Source: Saxidomus purpurata (taxonomy: Eukaryota > Mollusca > Bivalvia > Venerida > Veneridae). Taken from it: 64,000 bases of DNA. Where the stretch lies: contig JAFMSR010000002.1 in the NCBI GenBank assembly GCA_022818135.1, forward strand, positions 54,316,486-54,380,485. Reading direction: 5' to 3'. The translations under genes were made by a program, and so were the position numbers. The notes below the pieces were generated by a model. It was not told the DNA's origin. It did not search any database and saw nothing but the letters and a program-made list of their open reading frames with translations. Within the stretch, counting starts at the first letter, position 1, and each line of letters starts with the position of its first letter. Positions 41,301 to 56,300 of this stretch are shown here, piece by piece.

Positions 41301-44300
41301 TCTATTTTGATATCAACAGGTAGGCTTAATCGATTTGTATTTCTTATTAAACTATACATCGCCCTTGTAGCCTGTGAGGCAATATGATTTTTACTAGTAG
41401 TGAATGATCCACTTCTATTAAAGTAAATTCCTAAATATTTGTATTCATTTACGATTTCTAGTGGCTCGTTATTGAAAGTGAAATTATAAGGTCGTTGTCT
41501 GCCTTTTGCAAAAATTATTATTTTTGATTTTGTTGTATTTACTGTTAGTTTCCAATCTTTACAATACTGTTCATAAATTTTAAGTGCATGTTGAAAGTCT
41601 TTTTCTGATTCTGACAAAATAACAGTATCATCTGCATATAGCAAAATAAATAATTTAAGAAAAACGTTCATTTCTTCCGCTCATTGACCGCTTGGGACTG
41701 TTACACCTTCAGTTTGATTGCTTTGTACGAAATAGTTGTTTAAATCATTCAAAAATAAGGAAAAAAGTAACGGCGATAAATTTTCACCCTGACGCACGCC
41801 TACATTACACGTGAAAAAATCTGAGACTTCTGAATTTACTCTTACACAAGATTTTATATTTTTGTACATGTTTTTTTATAAGATTTAAGCATTTACCATT
41901 TATTCTTAAATTGAAGATCTTTTGCCATAGTCCATTCCTCCATACTGTATCGAAAGCTTGTTTCAGATCAATAAATGCGCAATACAATTTCTTTTTGCTA
42001 CTGTTAACAAATTGAATAAGATGTTGCAAAATGAACATGTTGTCTAAAGTTGAAAATCCTTTTCTAAACCCAGCTGGACAATTGTGCAATAAATCATTGT
42101 TTTCTATGTAATCGCTTACTCTATTGTTAATAATACACGTAAAAAGTTTGCCAAGACAGTTAAGTAGTGTAATTGGTCTGTAATTTTCTGCTTTAATTGG
42201 ATCACCTTTATTTTTGTATATAGGATTTATAATTCCAGTTGTCCAAGATTCTGGAATTACACCATTGTCAAAAATAAGATTAAATAATTTTACATAGATG
42301 TTTTTCATGATTTGGTATGTGCATTTAATTTGTTCATTTACTATTTTATCTACTCCACTGGCTTTGTTATTTTTCAACAATTTTATAGCCTTTTCAATTT
42401 CTCCCTCGGTAATACAACCATTTATTTGATCATTCTGGTTTTGTTCATTGTTGTTAGCTGTGGTATCAGCTGAGTCATCCTGAACATAATTAACATTTTT
42501 GAAAAAGTTGTAAAGGTCATCAAGATTTGCTTCAGTTTGGTTTGAGTTCTTTCCCCGTAAAATTTTCCAATATTTTCTCGGATCGCTAGTTTTTAAATTA
42601 TGTAATTTCTGGGCTTTTCGACTATTGTATTTATTTTTAAAGAAACTTAGAGTGTTCTTATATATTCTACTACATTCTTTTAATCTATTTTTGTTTGTAT
42701 TCGACTTTCTAGTCTTATACGAGTATTTCGCCCTGTGGAAATTATGCCTAGCCTTTTTACATTGTGTCCCAAACCAGGTGAGATTTACATTACTATCGCT
42801 AGTTTCAATACATTTAGTAATATTATATCCGAATGCCTCCTTTGAGGTATCTAAGAACAATGTGGCTATGCTAGAAACTATATCATCTGCATTTGCTTGT
42901 GAAAAGGTGTTTTTGGTTTCACACTCTAATATCTGTGTATAAATTTCGCCTAACCGGATTGTGTCAATTTTTTGTATGAAATTTTCACCTTTAAGATTAT
43001 CCCATAACTTTATAGTCGGCTTCTTATAATTTGATTCATGCCGTTGGGAGATGGTTTTGATATTAAGTGTCAAAGTTAATGGATTATGTGCATCTGACAA
43101 TAATGGGCAAAAATTTAGAACATTAAGTGTGGATACAGTGTTAAAAAAATTTGAATTACACACAAAATAATCTACCGTGCTAACACCTTTACAAGTGTTT
43201 TTACCCGGTGTATCTCCGGTTGTTCTACCATTTAAAATATACAAGCCATTTATCTGTAAAAACTCGATAAATCTATGACCATAATTATTGCTACACTTAC
43301 CACAATTTTGGCGTTTAAGCACAATACCATTTACTGTATCAAATCTATTCATTTCGATATTATACTCGTCGCGCAGCTCATCGAGATTTTGGTTTTCAAA
43401 TAAATCATTGTCTATTTCTATATAATCATTAAGGTTTTTTGTTCGAGAGTTAAAGTCTCCAAACAAGCAATGACTTTTGTAGTTTAATGAAACACGGTTA
43501 AAATCTAATTGTACTTCATAAAAAGGGTCTTCGACAGAATAATCTGAATATTCTGGTGGAATGTATACAACACCACACAAGATATTCGAGTCCGATTTAC
43601 AAAGGTCTTTCGAAATAGTAAACCATAGTACTAGGTCACAGTCCGACTCAATAACAGAAATGTATTTTTTTAACCGCCAGTGCTATTCCGCCAGATTTCC
43701 TTCTAGTAACTGCCTTACGATATTTAAAATACATATCATAGTTTTTCATTTCAATATAATCAAGAGAGTCCGCTTTAATTTCCTGTAGTCCGATTATGCT
43801 ATGCTGGTTCATAAGTTCTATAAATTCAGGACAATGCACCACACACGTTTAAAGACAAAACTTTAACGCTGTTAGAGCGACTTACAAAGTAAAATTCGGA
43901 GGTATTTGCATTCTCAGAGTCGTGTAAATCTTCATCATTGATTGATACAATTTTTTGTGAAAGATATTTATTGCACTAGGATTAAACTTCACCAAAATTC
44001 TTTTGTAAGAAAAATTGTTTTTATACTTTATTGATTTTCTGGCATTTAAACCTGACCATGTTGAAAGGAGTATCTATGAGGTAGTCAGTAGAGGCGTTAA
44101 AAGGAGTATGTATGGGGCAATCAGTAAAGGAGTAGAAATGAGTATCTATGAGGCATAGAGTTTAACATAGTCAAAGTCTAACGGGCCTTTTCAGAAACAA
44201 AAAGGCCAAGTTAGCCCCAAGAGCTCATCTGAACAAGCTGGATTCCGAGTGGATATTGCATTGATTCTGTATAGCACTACAGTTCAGTAGTACTGGATAG

Positions 44301-47300
44301 TAATGTAGAACTGCATAGTACTGAAGAGTACTGCAGTAGTTTATAGTTTATACTAATTTATATTAGCGCGATTGTGAAGAAAGCTTGTAGCTTATCTAGT
44401 CACTCTCGAGTCCCCTTCCTGGAAAAACCAGTACTGGTGTCATATGCCCAGTGGGGCTCAAACCCGCAACCTCCGGGATGAGCAGTGGACACCTTATCCT
44501 CTACACCACTGCTCCCCTGCAGTGTTAAAGTACTGTACAGTAATGTAGTTTACTGTAGAACTGAGCATGACTGTAGCACTCTAAAGTAGAGGATTCCGTG
44601 TAGAGTACTGTAGTATAATATGAGTACTGTAGTTCGGTGAAGTACAGTACTAATATAGCATATATTACATGGCTGGTGAGAAGAAGACACTTTTCTATTT
44701 TTAGCAACAGTGGCCACTATGAGCACTGGACCAAAACCATTTCCTACATTTAGGTAGAAGCTGATGCAAGTATGCAACATGGCAAGTTTGGAGACATTCT
44801 AACCATTGTTTCTAGATAAGAAGCCGTTCTTTTCTATTTTTAGTAACAGTGGACCATATAGGCATTGGACTAGAACCATTTCCTTTTCTTAACAAGACGT
44901 CAATGCAAAAATGCAACAGCGCCAGTTTGATGACTTTCCATCAACTGGTTTATTTTTAGTATCAGTGGCCCCTGTATGGAGCTGACCAGAAGGCCATAGA
45001 TTTCTGTTAGTTTTGAAAGATGTCAATGCAAGATTGTTTAATAGCATGCAAATTCTGTAAGACTTTGACCAGGACCTGGTGACCTGATTGATTTCCATTT
45101 TATTTTTAGTAACAATGGCCACTTTCAGGACTGGAAATAATTCCTATTTTTAGTAACAGAGCCTGTCAATGCCAAGGATCCTACACACCAAAATTTTTTT
45201 TTGCTTAAAAAATCTGACATTTAGTGTCAAAGAAAAAGCTTTTATAGAACAACGATCTTAATGACTGTCAATGGACAATGAATCCTGGAACATCTTACCA
45301 TTCTAATCTTAAGCACAGATGAAGCTAAATAAAAAGCTATTTTTAGTAACAGTACCTTGACCTTGATCCCAAAAGGGGTTGGACCATGTTGCTTGCACCC
45401 AAGCTAGGTAATCAAGGGGTTGATATTAGAATTGTGTCACTCCTAATTAGAGTTATTTGAGCAACAACTTTTTTTTAATTTTTGTAACAGCGCCTTGGCT
45501 TTGAGAGAAATAATGCATTCTTAAGTCTTCATATTAAACAAGCACCTAAAGAGTTCAATAACTCTAGAGTAATAACATCAATCCTGACAAAAGTTGTACA
45601 TGTTTCATAAACTGCGATTTTGACACTGCATTCCCCCAGGACATGAATAAACTGGTTTTCACATAAGGCATCCCCCACAGGACTTGAATTACCTGATTTT
45701 CATTTAAATAAACTGGCTTTCATAAAAGAATTTGGGCATCAATTTTTCATTTTATCTCCCAGTGACCTTGAAACAAGAGGGCCATGATGGCCCCAGTTGA
45801 ACTTGACCTGTCTACCATGAAGTGGCAGAAAATAAAAAGGTTATTAATAGCAGTAAAGTCGATCATGATTTTCATCCTTTGGCTCATGATAACCTCTTAA
45901 TAAGCCTATGTAAAATCAAAAGACCACCGCAGCTTAATTTTGCCCCTGAGGTCAGGATTTGAACAATCTTGGTAGAGAGTCAATGTATTGCCACAGTTTG
46001 CTGAATTTCCAAGCTCAACTGGCCTTATTATTTTGCTGTCGTGCCCTTGATCTGCACTGTTTGCTATCCATTTTTTTGCTTTTTGAAACATGATCAATGC
46101 AATGTTATAGGCTATTCATTGTATGTTGGCTGGTCAACTGATCTGGCACCTGATCATTTTTTTATTTTTGACATGTCTGATCATTTTCTGCACTGTTGCT
46201 AATTGCATTATTTACAGCGGTCAATGATCATGAATCTGCACTTTCTGACAAATTTCAAGGATATCTGGGCGAAAATGTAACATCTAGGAAGTGTTAATCA
46301 CGGTCAATTGCCATATTGCTGGGCTCTGACCCTAATCTTTTGACCCCAGATGAGCCCATATACAAACTTGGGCTTTAAATCAACCTAACAACCTTTCTGA
46401 CAAAGGGGTTCCAGGATGATGTTGGGCTGAAAATGTTAGCCTTAGAGTGTTAACAAGTGTGTTTCATTCCATTATTTGGGCCTGTGACTTTAACTTTTGA
46501 CACCCAGTTGACCCATATTAAAATTCTTAAGCTAAATCATATAAACAACCTTTCTGACAAATTGCTCAGGAGTATTTGGACTGAACCTGTAGCCTCTACA
46601 GCCTTAACAAGATTTTTTCATTTTTGCCCGGACTGTAAACTGGTTTTTGACCCAAGGCATCCCCCAGGACTTGAATTACTCCGAGTATTTATTTGGGACA
46701 AACAACCTGACTCAGTTTAAAATAATTTGGGCAAAAAAGTCCACTAGAGTGCTCCCAGGTGACTTGAAAAAACTGATTTTCACTAGAATAAATTGGTTTA
46801 CACAATATGGCATCAGTGAACTTATTTTTCCCCAATGACTTAAATAAACTGGTTTTTACACAGCGCATTCTATTGGAACAGCTTGACACAGATTCGACTG
46901 TATTAGCATATCTAGTAACAGATCAAAGACTGTTGCAGCATCCCTGTGCTTTTGTAACATCTTGGCAATGTGCCAAATTTATTCACTATAAATACTTACC
47001 ACATGTACACTCTCTGCGATGGTACTGGAAGCTACATGACCCTTTACCCTTACAGTAGGCTGCATCACAAACTAAAATCAAGAAAAAACATTATTATGAA
47101 CGTTATTATGATTAAAATGATTGTATGCCTCTTCTATAGGTTTTATATCACACTTGAGTATAAGTGCTATTTTTATCAATATCATTGAATTAGCCAAAAT
47201 ATCTAATGTATTATATATATATATTTAATGTACTACAGAGCATTCTGGAAAGTTATAGAACTTGACATTGTACATTCTGCCTTTGAAAACTTTTATAATG

Positions 47301-50300
47301 TTTCAAAAACAAATCTGACACACTTTCTTTTATTCCTGATTTCTAATAAGTCTGACCTTAAAGTAAGCTGACTATCATCTAGTCAGATGCCAGAGATTTT
47401 AGACTGATCTCTGAAAAATGATTTTTAAATTCAATGCCCTGTCCACACGATGATTTTAAGAAACTCAAATGTTAAAACTAAGGCCCAGTCCATGTGATGA
47501 TTTTAAGATACTCAAATGTTAAACAAGAGCCATGTTACACATGGTTAATCCCCCCGCTGGGAAGAAGTTACCTGAAGGTTGTACTTTCGTACATTTTACT
47601 TGGTGAGAGGAAATCCTTAAAAAGCCGTATAGTTATGGTCATGCTGAGTACAGTTTTCAAGTAAGTGGAAAAAGAATAAGGCAATGAAGAGAAGGTTTGC
47701 AAAATTATATTAATGTTCATTATCAGTATAGGTATGATATTTTTCTATTTGACTAAAAGTAGGCAAGGTAGAGTTATTGTTCTTGCACACTGCACTTCCT
47801 ACCAATGTGCTATGTCAGTGTATTAAGTTTGAAGAAAATCCCTCAAGTACTTTTGGAGTTATGCTTCGGACAAAGTTTTTCAAGTAAATCTGATAAAGGG
47901 GAATAACTCTAAAAGTAGGCAAGGTAGAGTTATTGTTCTTACACACTGCACTTCCTCCCAATGTGCTCTGTCAGTGTATGAAGTTTGAAGAAAATCCCTC
48001 AAGTACTTTTGGAGTTATGCTCCGGACAAAATTGGGACAGACGCACGGACGGACGCACGGACGGACGCACGGACGAACGGAGACCATTTCTAATATCCCC
48101 TTCGCCTTCGGCAGGGTGATAAATATAAGGCCCTGTCCATGTGATGATTTTAAGATACTCAAATGTTAAATATAAGGCCCTGTCCATGTGATGATTTTAA
48201 GAAACTCAAATGTTAAATATAAGGCCCTGTCCATGTGATGATTTTAAGAAACTCAAATGTTAAATATAAGGCCCTGTCCATGTGATGATTTTAAGATACT
48301 CAAATGTTAAATATAAGGCCCTGTCCATGTGATGATTTTAAGATATTCAAATGTTAAATATAAGGCCCTGTCCATGTGATGATTTTAAGATACTCAATGT
48401 TAAATATAAGGCCCTGTCCATGTGATGATTTTAAGATACTCAATGTTAAATCTAAGGCCCTGTCCATGTGATGATTTTAAGATACTCAATGTTAAATCTA
48501 AGGCCCTGTCCATGTGATGATTTTAAGATACTCAATGTTAAATCTAAGGCCCTGTCCATGTGATGATTTTAAAATACTCAAATGTTAAATATAAGGCCCT
48601 GTCCATGTGATGATTTTAAGATATTCAAATGTTAAATTTAAGTACCTGTCCATGTGATGATTTTATTAACTATATATACTTACTTCTTGTAAAATTTCTG
48701 TGATGATACTCAAATTTACATGAACCTCTATCATCACTGCTAAATAAAAGGCCTTGTTCACATGATGATTGTAAGATACTTAATCAGATACTTAATCTTA
48801 GGCCCTGTACATGTGATGACTGTAATAAAAATGCTTACCATCTTCAATAACAGTACAGTTAGATGAACTGATGCTGCCAGTCGAGGTGGTTTTCTGATTT
48901 GCGCCACACTCTTTGCAAGCTTTCTGACCTGTTTGATCTTGGTAAAAATTTACATGGCATGATGTGCAACCATTTACATTGTATCCTGTTAGTGAGAAGG
49001 TGCCAATAGGACAAGGATCTGCAATTAGAGGAACAGTTCTCTAAATGAATATCAAGTATTAAACAAAACTTATTAAAGTTGTTCTAATATCATTCCACTG
49101 GTGTGACAAACAAAAGCTGTCCCTCATAAGTGACAAATGCCCCTGAATGAGGTGTCCAAGAGTCTGTGTCCTCTCCATATGCTCATCAATTGTGCCATGT
49201 TATTTTTAAATCCTTTCATGCACGAGTTACCATGCATACAGTATTCCATTACCTTTAAACTCTAAGTGTAACCTTGACCTTTGAGGTAGGGTCATGAGTG
49301 TTGTATGGTACACATAGTCATGATGTGCTGAACATCTGTGCCAAGTTATTTTAAAAATTTGGATTCTATATTGTTGGCAATGTTTTTATATGATTTAGTT
49401 TTTGGTTCAACGTGACCTAGTTTCAATCCTGACCTTCAGATTATCAATAAATACATTCTGACCAACTTTCAAGATGATTGGGTGTCAGCGGTCGTAAGTT
49501 TTTTCTATGATTTGACTTGGTGACCTAATTCTTTACCCCATGTCACCTAGCTTTGAACTTAACCTTGGGCTCATCAAGACAAAACATTCTGACAATTTTC
49601 ATGATGATTACATCCAAACTGTGGCTTCTGGAGTGTTCAATGACATGATGATTGGATAGTAAATGTGACCTATCGAGTGTTAACAATATTTTTCTATGAT
49701 TAGACCTGGTAACCTAGCTTTTGAACCCACGTGACCCAGTTTCAAACTTGACTTTGAGTTCATCAAGAAAAAAATTCTGACCACTTTCAAGATAATTGGG
49801 TACAAAATTTGACTTCTTGACCTTATTTTTAACCCCACTAGCCCTGTTTTGATCTTGATAAGTGTTTTGAACTGATGGGGTCTTAAATTGGCACAAATCA
49901 CATCAGCTAAACAACTAAAAACTTGTCATAAAATTCAAAACACTTTATCAAGGGAAGCTACCCTAACATAATACATACATGTGTAGGGCAAGTAGCAAAC
50001 ACTATGAAATTATGCCTCCAAATTTGTGGTGGCATGAGAATCAAAAACTGTGAATTCAGCAATACATTTATCTCTACATATCGATTAAATTATCAGCTAC
50101 TCTTGTCCTTCAATTACAATTGCTAGTCACAAAAATCATTATAGATAAACAATGTACACGACTGCTAGTCTTATCAAGAAATACATCATACCATAGCACT
50201 TGGTTGCTCCCTCGTCTCCAACAGTTGAACCACCATTAGGACATACAGCACATGTGTCCTTTGTTTGCCACATTTGGTCTGGCGGGCATGGCTCACAAGG

Positions 50301-53300
50301 ATAAAATCCATTAGTCGACTTAAACCCATTGGAACATGTATCTGAAAATGATTTCACATATTTGAATAGTCTATCATTTGTAAACATGATACATAGATAA
50401 AACTAAGGCAAATTGAAGCTAGAACTACCACTAAAGATGGAGCCCCTGTGTCCTTGACCTACTATCTCGAAACAAGGACCATGCACAACTAGGAATGGTA
50501 ACACTTCTGTGAAATATCATTAAATTGTGACCAGGGGTTAAGGAGATTAAGAGTGTACAGGAATTTACTATCTTGAGCCCCTGTGACTTTGACCTTTGAC
50601 CTAGTGACCCGAAATATGAACCATGCACAACAAGGCATGGTACTTATCACTTCTGTGAAGTATCATTACATTCTGACCAGGGATTTTGGAGATTTAGTGT
50701 CCACAAGATTCTGTCTACAGACAAAAAGATGGGCTGAATATAGTATATCCAACCTTACACTTTGTGTTTAGAGGGGGGTGGGGTTGGGGGGTATAACAAG
50801 AGGCAATAATTCCATAGTTAGTCAAGATAGAGTTACAGTTCTTGTACACTGCACTTTCTCTTGTTGTGCTTGACAACTGTATGAAGTTGTATTGAATTCA
50901 AACCAGTAGTTTTCAAGCTATACTCCAGACAAGAAAACTGCAACAGAAGGACAAACAGATGGACCATCTGGCCAATCACAGGGTTACTCCTTTATACCCT
51001 CCTAAACTTCATTTTGGTGTATAATAAATCAATGCAGACATGCCACAGTTTCCCCTCTTTGCAGTTTCCTGTTTAATAAAGGAGTCATTGCAAGGATGCA
51101 ATATAGCAAATTAGGTGACATTTCAGCCACTGGTGTATGAGAAGCAATTTGAAGATTTTTTAATTCTGAAAACAGCAGCCTCAATGTGCAGTGGACTGGA
51201 ATCTTTTCCAATTTTGAAGGATTTGGTAAATTTGACATTTAGTTTCAGAGGAGACGACTTTTTAGAGAAATGATGACAGCCGATGGTGGACACAGGACAA
51301 ACCAACTGCATCAACAACTCATTCTGAGTCTGAACCTCAGGTGAGTTAACAGTTACTCGCTCTCTTTTAACATATTAGCATACAATTTTCTTTTTAAAAA
51401 AACAACACAACATAATACTCTTTTGATGGCTGAATCCTACCCCTTGAAAAATGTTCCTGGCCTGAACTCTAACTATTTATAAACTAGATGGATGTTCAGT
51501 AGAACACTTGTGCCGCCCTCTAAGACATTGTCAGAATAACCAATAATTTCGTGACAAAATCTAAGTACAAGAAAAGGCATAACTCTGTCAAATATGACCT
51601 TGACCTACAAAATTTGGTGACTCACAATCCTTTTGTCATAAGCAATACAATTGTAAAGTTTGATGAAGAAATCTTAAGAATTGGCAAAGTTTCAGCCAAC
51701 GTAAAGTTTTTGTGATGGATGGACATTCTCACTTAATGTTACTTAAATGTCTATGTTACATATTTTAGATATTTATGTGTCTAATTTTAGCCACATAACA
51801 GAATTCCTTAGCCACATAACAGCCAATTATCTTACGGAATAAATGGAATTTACAGTTATGTAATATTTGCTACGTACAGTTCAGCCACATAAGTACCTAT
51901 TCGTAAGAGGGGACAGACGGACGGACCAACCGACAAAGCGATCCCTAAGTATGCCCTTTTCTCCGAAAGGGCAACACAAAAATGACTCACATCCGTACAA
52001 GTTCATGTGCAGGTACATGTATATTTCAATTCCTAAAATCACATCTCTCCTTATACATGCAAAATATTTGCCACAAAAGCATTTTTACACAATGCAAAGG
52101 ATATCTCACCTTGACAACCTGTCTGATCACTGTTAGGGTATTGTCCATCTAGACATGTTTTACAGCTTGTTTGTGCAAGATCGTCTTGGTATTCACCAGC
52201 CGGGCAGTTTGCTACACTGTTGGTCTCAGTATTATAATACTGGCCTGGTCCATATGACACTGAAAGAAATATAATTTGATGCATGTGCATTGTAAAATTT
52301 TTAGAGATTTTTCTTTCAGCTCCAATCAAAACCAGAAAGTTTTACATGGAATAGAATTCTTTGAATAACTTTGGTACACCACCAACCAAGCAACTAATTA
52401 ACAATCAGTGTCATTAACTTCGCTCAAGTGGTTTAAAGACGGTGTTTCAATGATGGACTGAATCTGGATAACAATAGAATATAGCTCACCCTTAGTTAAT
52501 ATCTCAGGGGAGCTAAAATGTAAAAAAGGATTGACTAATAGCTATGTTGCTTTTTTTCATTCTAAAGGGCATATAATTCTCAATAAGTCTTCTAGCCATA
52601 AGTGAAGTTTAAAATTATTCTCATGAACTAGCAGAGAATGATCTTGCGTCATACTAGTAAAAGATTTGAACTATGGGCTACAACTGGACATATGTTGTAT
52701 CTACATGCCGCATTGAATTCTGAGCCATTTCCGAATATGGCTATAGTGGCAAGAAATTGTCACAAACTAGGTTTTCATTTTCCAGTCGGCTAGAATTCTG
52801 GAAATATGTTTTTGGTTAAAGGTCAGTAGAATTATGGACATAATGTGAAAAAGAAACAAAGGTCTTCTTCTATATATATTACATGGGTAAAAAAGGGCAA
52901 AGGGCCATAATTTAGGTAATTTGATCCAAAGGGCACAAAATTTGCCCAGACATTATGGCATAGGGCATAGATTGGACAATGTTTTTGGCAAGGCATAAAA
53001 TTCTGTGACAATGTTTTTGGCTAAAGGGATAGTTTTGGCCAAATGTTATGGTATAGGCAAGTGGGCACATGACAGTATTCTGTCTATAGCCATAACATAT
53101 GTGGGAATTTAAAGCAAAGGGCCATAGTATTCAGGCAATATGTTTATGACAATAGGACATAAAATTCTGCGCTATGTGGGTTTTGAACTACTGGCCATGA
53201 GAACTCTTGTCATCTTTTTGGCTAACAGAATACTCCAAAGAATACTGGACTGGTAATGTTTTGGCTAGGTAACATAGACATAATGGCAGATGTATTCTGC

Positions 53301-56300
53301 CTTTCTATAATAACAGAGTATTCTGTCTCTTTTAGTATAGGCTTAAATTATGGTACACAAACTTTTAGCTAAAGGGCATGGACAACTCAGGAAAGTTGTT
53401 AGGTTATATTTGTTGTTTTTTTTTGGTAAAGGGCATATATATCTGGATAAAAGTTTACTTTATCTTCTTTGTGAAATGACACGATTTGCACACAGAAGAG
53501 TTTATTTCATACACATCATGTCTACATTATGTGAAATAAACTAAGGCCCATGTACTACAGTGTTAGAATCATGAATACAATGTATTACTATTATTTTTAT
53601 AGATTAAGGACATATATCTTTACATCACCTAGTTTCATTTGGCCAGTAACTATTCTGTCTGAGATCTTATTGTTATAAACATTTTGTTTAAATGTTATAG
53701 GGATTGGTAAAAAGAAACAAACATGCTAAGTTCTGATCAATTAAGGACACTTAACTCAGAGAAACTAACTTCATCAGTATAAAATTAGAATACAGGTCCT
53801 ATCTCACCATTAATTTGCATGACATCTTACAGACAAACTCATTCTTAAAGGGAACCGAAAGTCAAAAAAAAATGTATTCCCATGTTGTAGTCCGTACAAT
53901 TTAATACAGAATACAATTGGCCATCAAAATTACTGCAATTATTGTCCAAATCACTATTAAACCCGACAATTTTTAGCCAGGGCACTTCATGACAATACTT
54001 CGCCATATTTGCTTTATAAGTCACGTGACCCACAATGTAGGAGGAGTCGTCACACTGAACTGAAATTGTTTGACGCCCAGCGCCCGCCCTACCTTTTTCT
54101 TTTGATTGCTGATAGTATATAATTGAATTTTTCCTTTGGAATCCTGGTTAACAAAAAAGACTTTTATTTTGTTCTCATGGTGTATTAAAGCCATGTGATG
54201 TAGAGGCTTATTATAGTTTTCAGACACATGTCCTTAAGGTCATAATTACATTTTTTTGGAATATTGGCCCTGAGCGCTTATTGCAAATGTTGACCATCAG
54301 TTTTGCAAAAAATGAGACAAAGTAGGACAAGTATACAAATCACAATTTCCTGCAAAGTATTCATTCAGTATTTGCAAGTAAAACACAAATTTTACAATTG
54401 AATGACAGAACTTGTACGATTATTTTGATACTATCCACATGGAGGAAGAAGTGTCATTCTCTAGAGGAATTATGCATCTAAATAAACCAGATCCTCTTTC
54501 TTACATGGACAAAATATAGATGATCGGTTAAAAATAGGTATCATCGCTTCATCTTGAGATGTTCCTTTTTCATGTTATGTCTCAATTTTGTACAAGTTAT
54601 GCATTAATGTTCTCACATGTTGTTACTATCTTGTTAGTGTTTTCTGCACGTTGACCAGAAATTGCCCCTAGTCTGCACCAGATGCAAGTGTTAAATTTCA
54701 GTTTTCGGGGAACACTAAGTCAACTGTGGTATACTTATTTTTATTGGACGCCATTTCATCACAAAATTTCATCAGGACAGAAGTTTTGTCATCAACAGCA
54801 AAAATGATATATATAATGAGCATATTGTATGGCTTGTTGAAACTTTCATGCAAATATTTTGACTAAGGCATTATGTTAATGACTAGATAATATTTTTATC
54901 AAACTTGCATAACATTATATTTGTTACTGAAGTTTAGTATAAGACACTGTATCTGCAAAAACTTAAGTGGCTTACCATTCATTAAATATATGTTAGTCTT
55001 AACATTATATTTTCATATGTCAATTACCTTGATCGTGCACTCAAAATAAGTGTTGCATAATTTACAATTATACTGATCTCATATATGTGTATTATCAAAT
55101 GCAATTGACTCAGTCTCAATATCAATAAGTGTTCCATTACATTGTTACAGTGATCGCTACAATTAACAACATACCAATCTCTACATTAATTTTTCATAAA
55201 TATGCCCTTGCTAGATCCAATCAAAATTCCTTAGTGTTTTATACCACAATGATTTTCCACTGGCAACCTTGTCAAATTGGATTTGTTCAACATGGTTTTG
55301 ATTTTATAGATAGTAGAATTTGATATTTGCGGAATTTAAGGAAGATCATTTCAGGTTCCTATATGGCAAGTATTTCAATACTATATTTTTATTGGCTGAA
55401 ACGGCATAGAATTTTGGGATATTTTTTTGACTATAAGGCTAGCCCTTTTATAGGCTAGATTTTAGCTAAAGGGAATACAATTCTGTGTCTTAAATAATAG
55501 TATTTGGTCCTAGGTAGCATAGAATTATGGCAGATGTTATTTAGTTTCAGGGCATAACATTCTGGTAACAATGATTTTTGGCTTTAGTGGCATAGAAAAG
55601 TTGTGCACTGGTAACAATCTTTTAGCTAAAGGGCATAAGTGTGAACACATTGAAAGTTCTTAGTGTTTTATTTGAACTTAAAGAAAATGTTTAATTGTAT
55701 AGGGCATTACATCAGCTGGATAGAAATGCTTTATCTGTCTTTGTGACATGACAGCCATTTGACAGAGACTTCATGTCAATACACATCATTTTCAACATAT
55801 TTGAAGTACCTGACATAGAACATCGCTAATACATTGTAATAAGTAAACATGAATACAATGTATTACTATTATTTTTATAGATTAAGCGACATAGTTAGTC
55901 GTTACATCACCTAGTCTTCATTTGGCCAGTAACTATTCTGTCTGAGATCTTATTGTTATAAACATTTTGTTTAAATGTTATAAGGGATTGGCGCCCTAAA
56001 CCAGAAGCAAACATGCTAAGTTCAATGAACAATTGAGTAAATCATTAAAACTCAGTAGAAACTACATTCAACGCATTTATAAAATTAGAATACAGGTCCT
56101 ATCTCACCATTAATTTGCATGACATCTTACAGACAAACTCATTCTTAATAAATAGGATTTGTGGAAAATTGAAGGTGCTAGAGTGTATATTTGGTGAAAC
56201 ACAGCATTAATTGATGAACAAGAGGGCCATAATGGTCCTACATTGTTTGACAAACATTGCTCAACAAGAAAAAAATCCCTGATACATTTTCATGAAGACA

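Noticed and set aside
42625..42942. Plus-strand frame of 105 codons
   Set aside because: Antisense shadow of the LINE reading frame.
44395..44520. Possible functional tRNA gene (minus strand)
   Set aside because: A and B boxes are present but no full cloverleaf; SINE-like tail and insertion into a repeat.
45906..46889. Overlapping frames on both strands
   Set aside because: In a degraded family-1 repeat; no splice or domain evidence.
47430..48835. CRISPR-like appearance of 47-bp repeats
   Set aside because: Units are contiguous with no unique spacers; this is a eukaryotic minisatellite.
53845..54227. Two consecutive minus-strand frames of 62 and 68 codons
   Set aside because: No splice sites or domain, in repeat-rich intron. 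They resemble a non-coding dispersed repeat.
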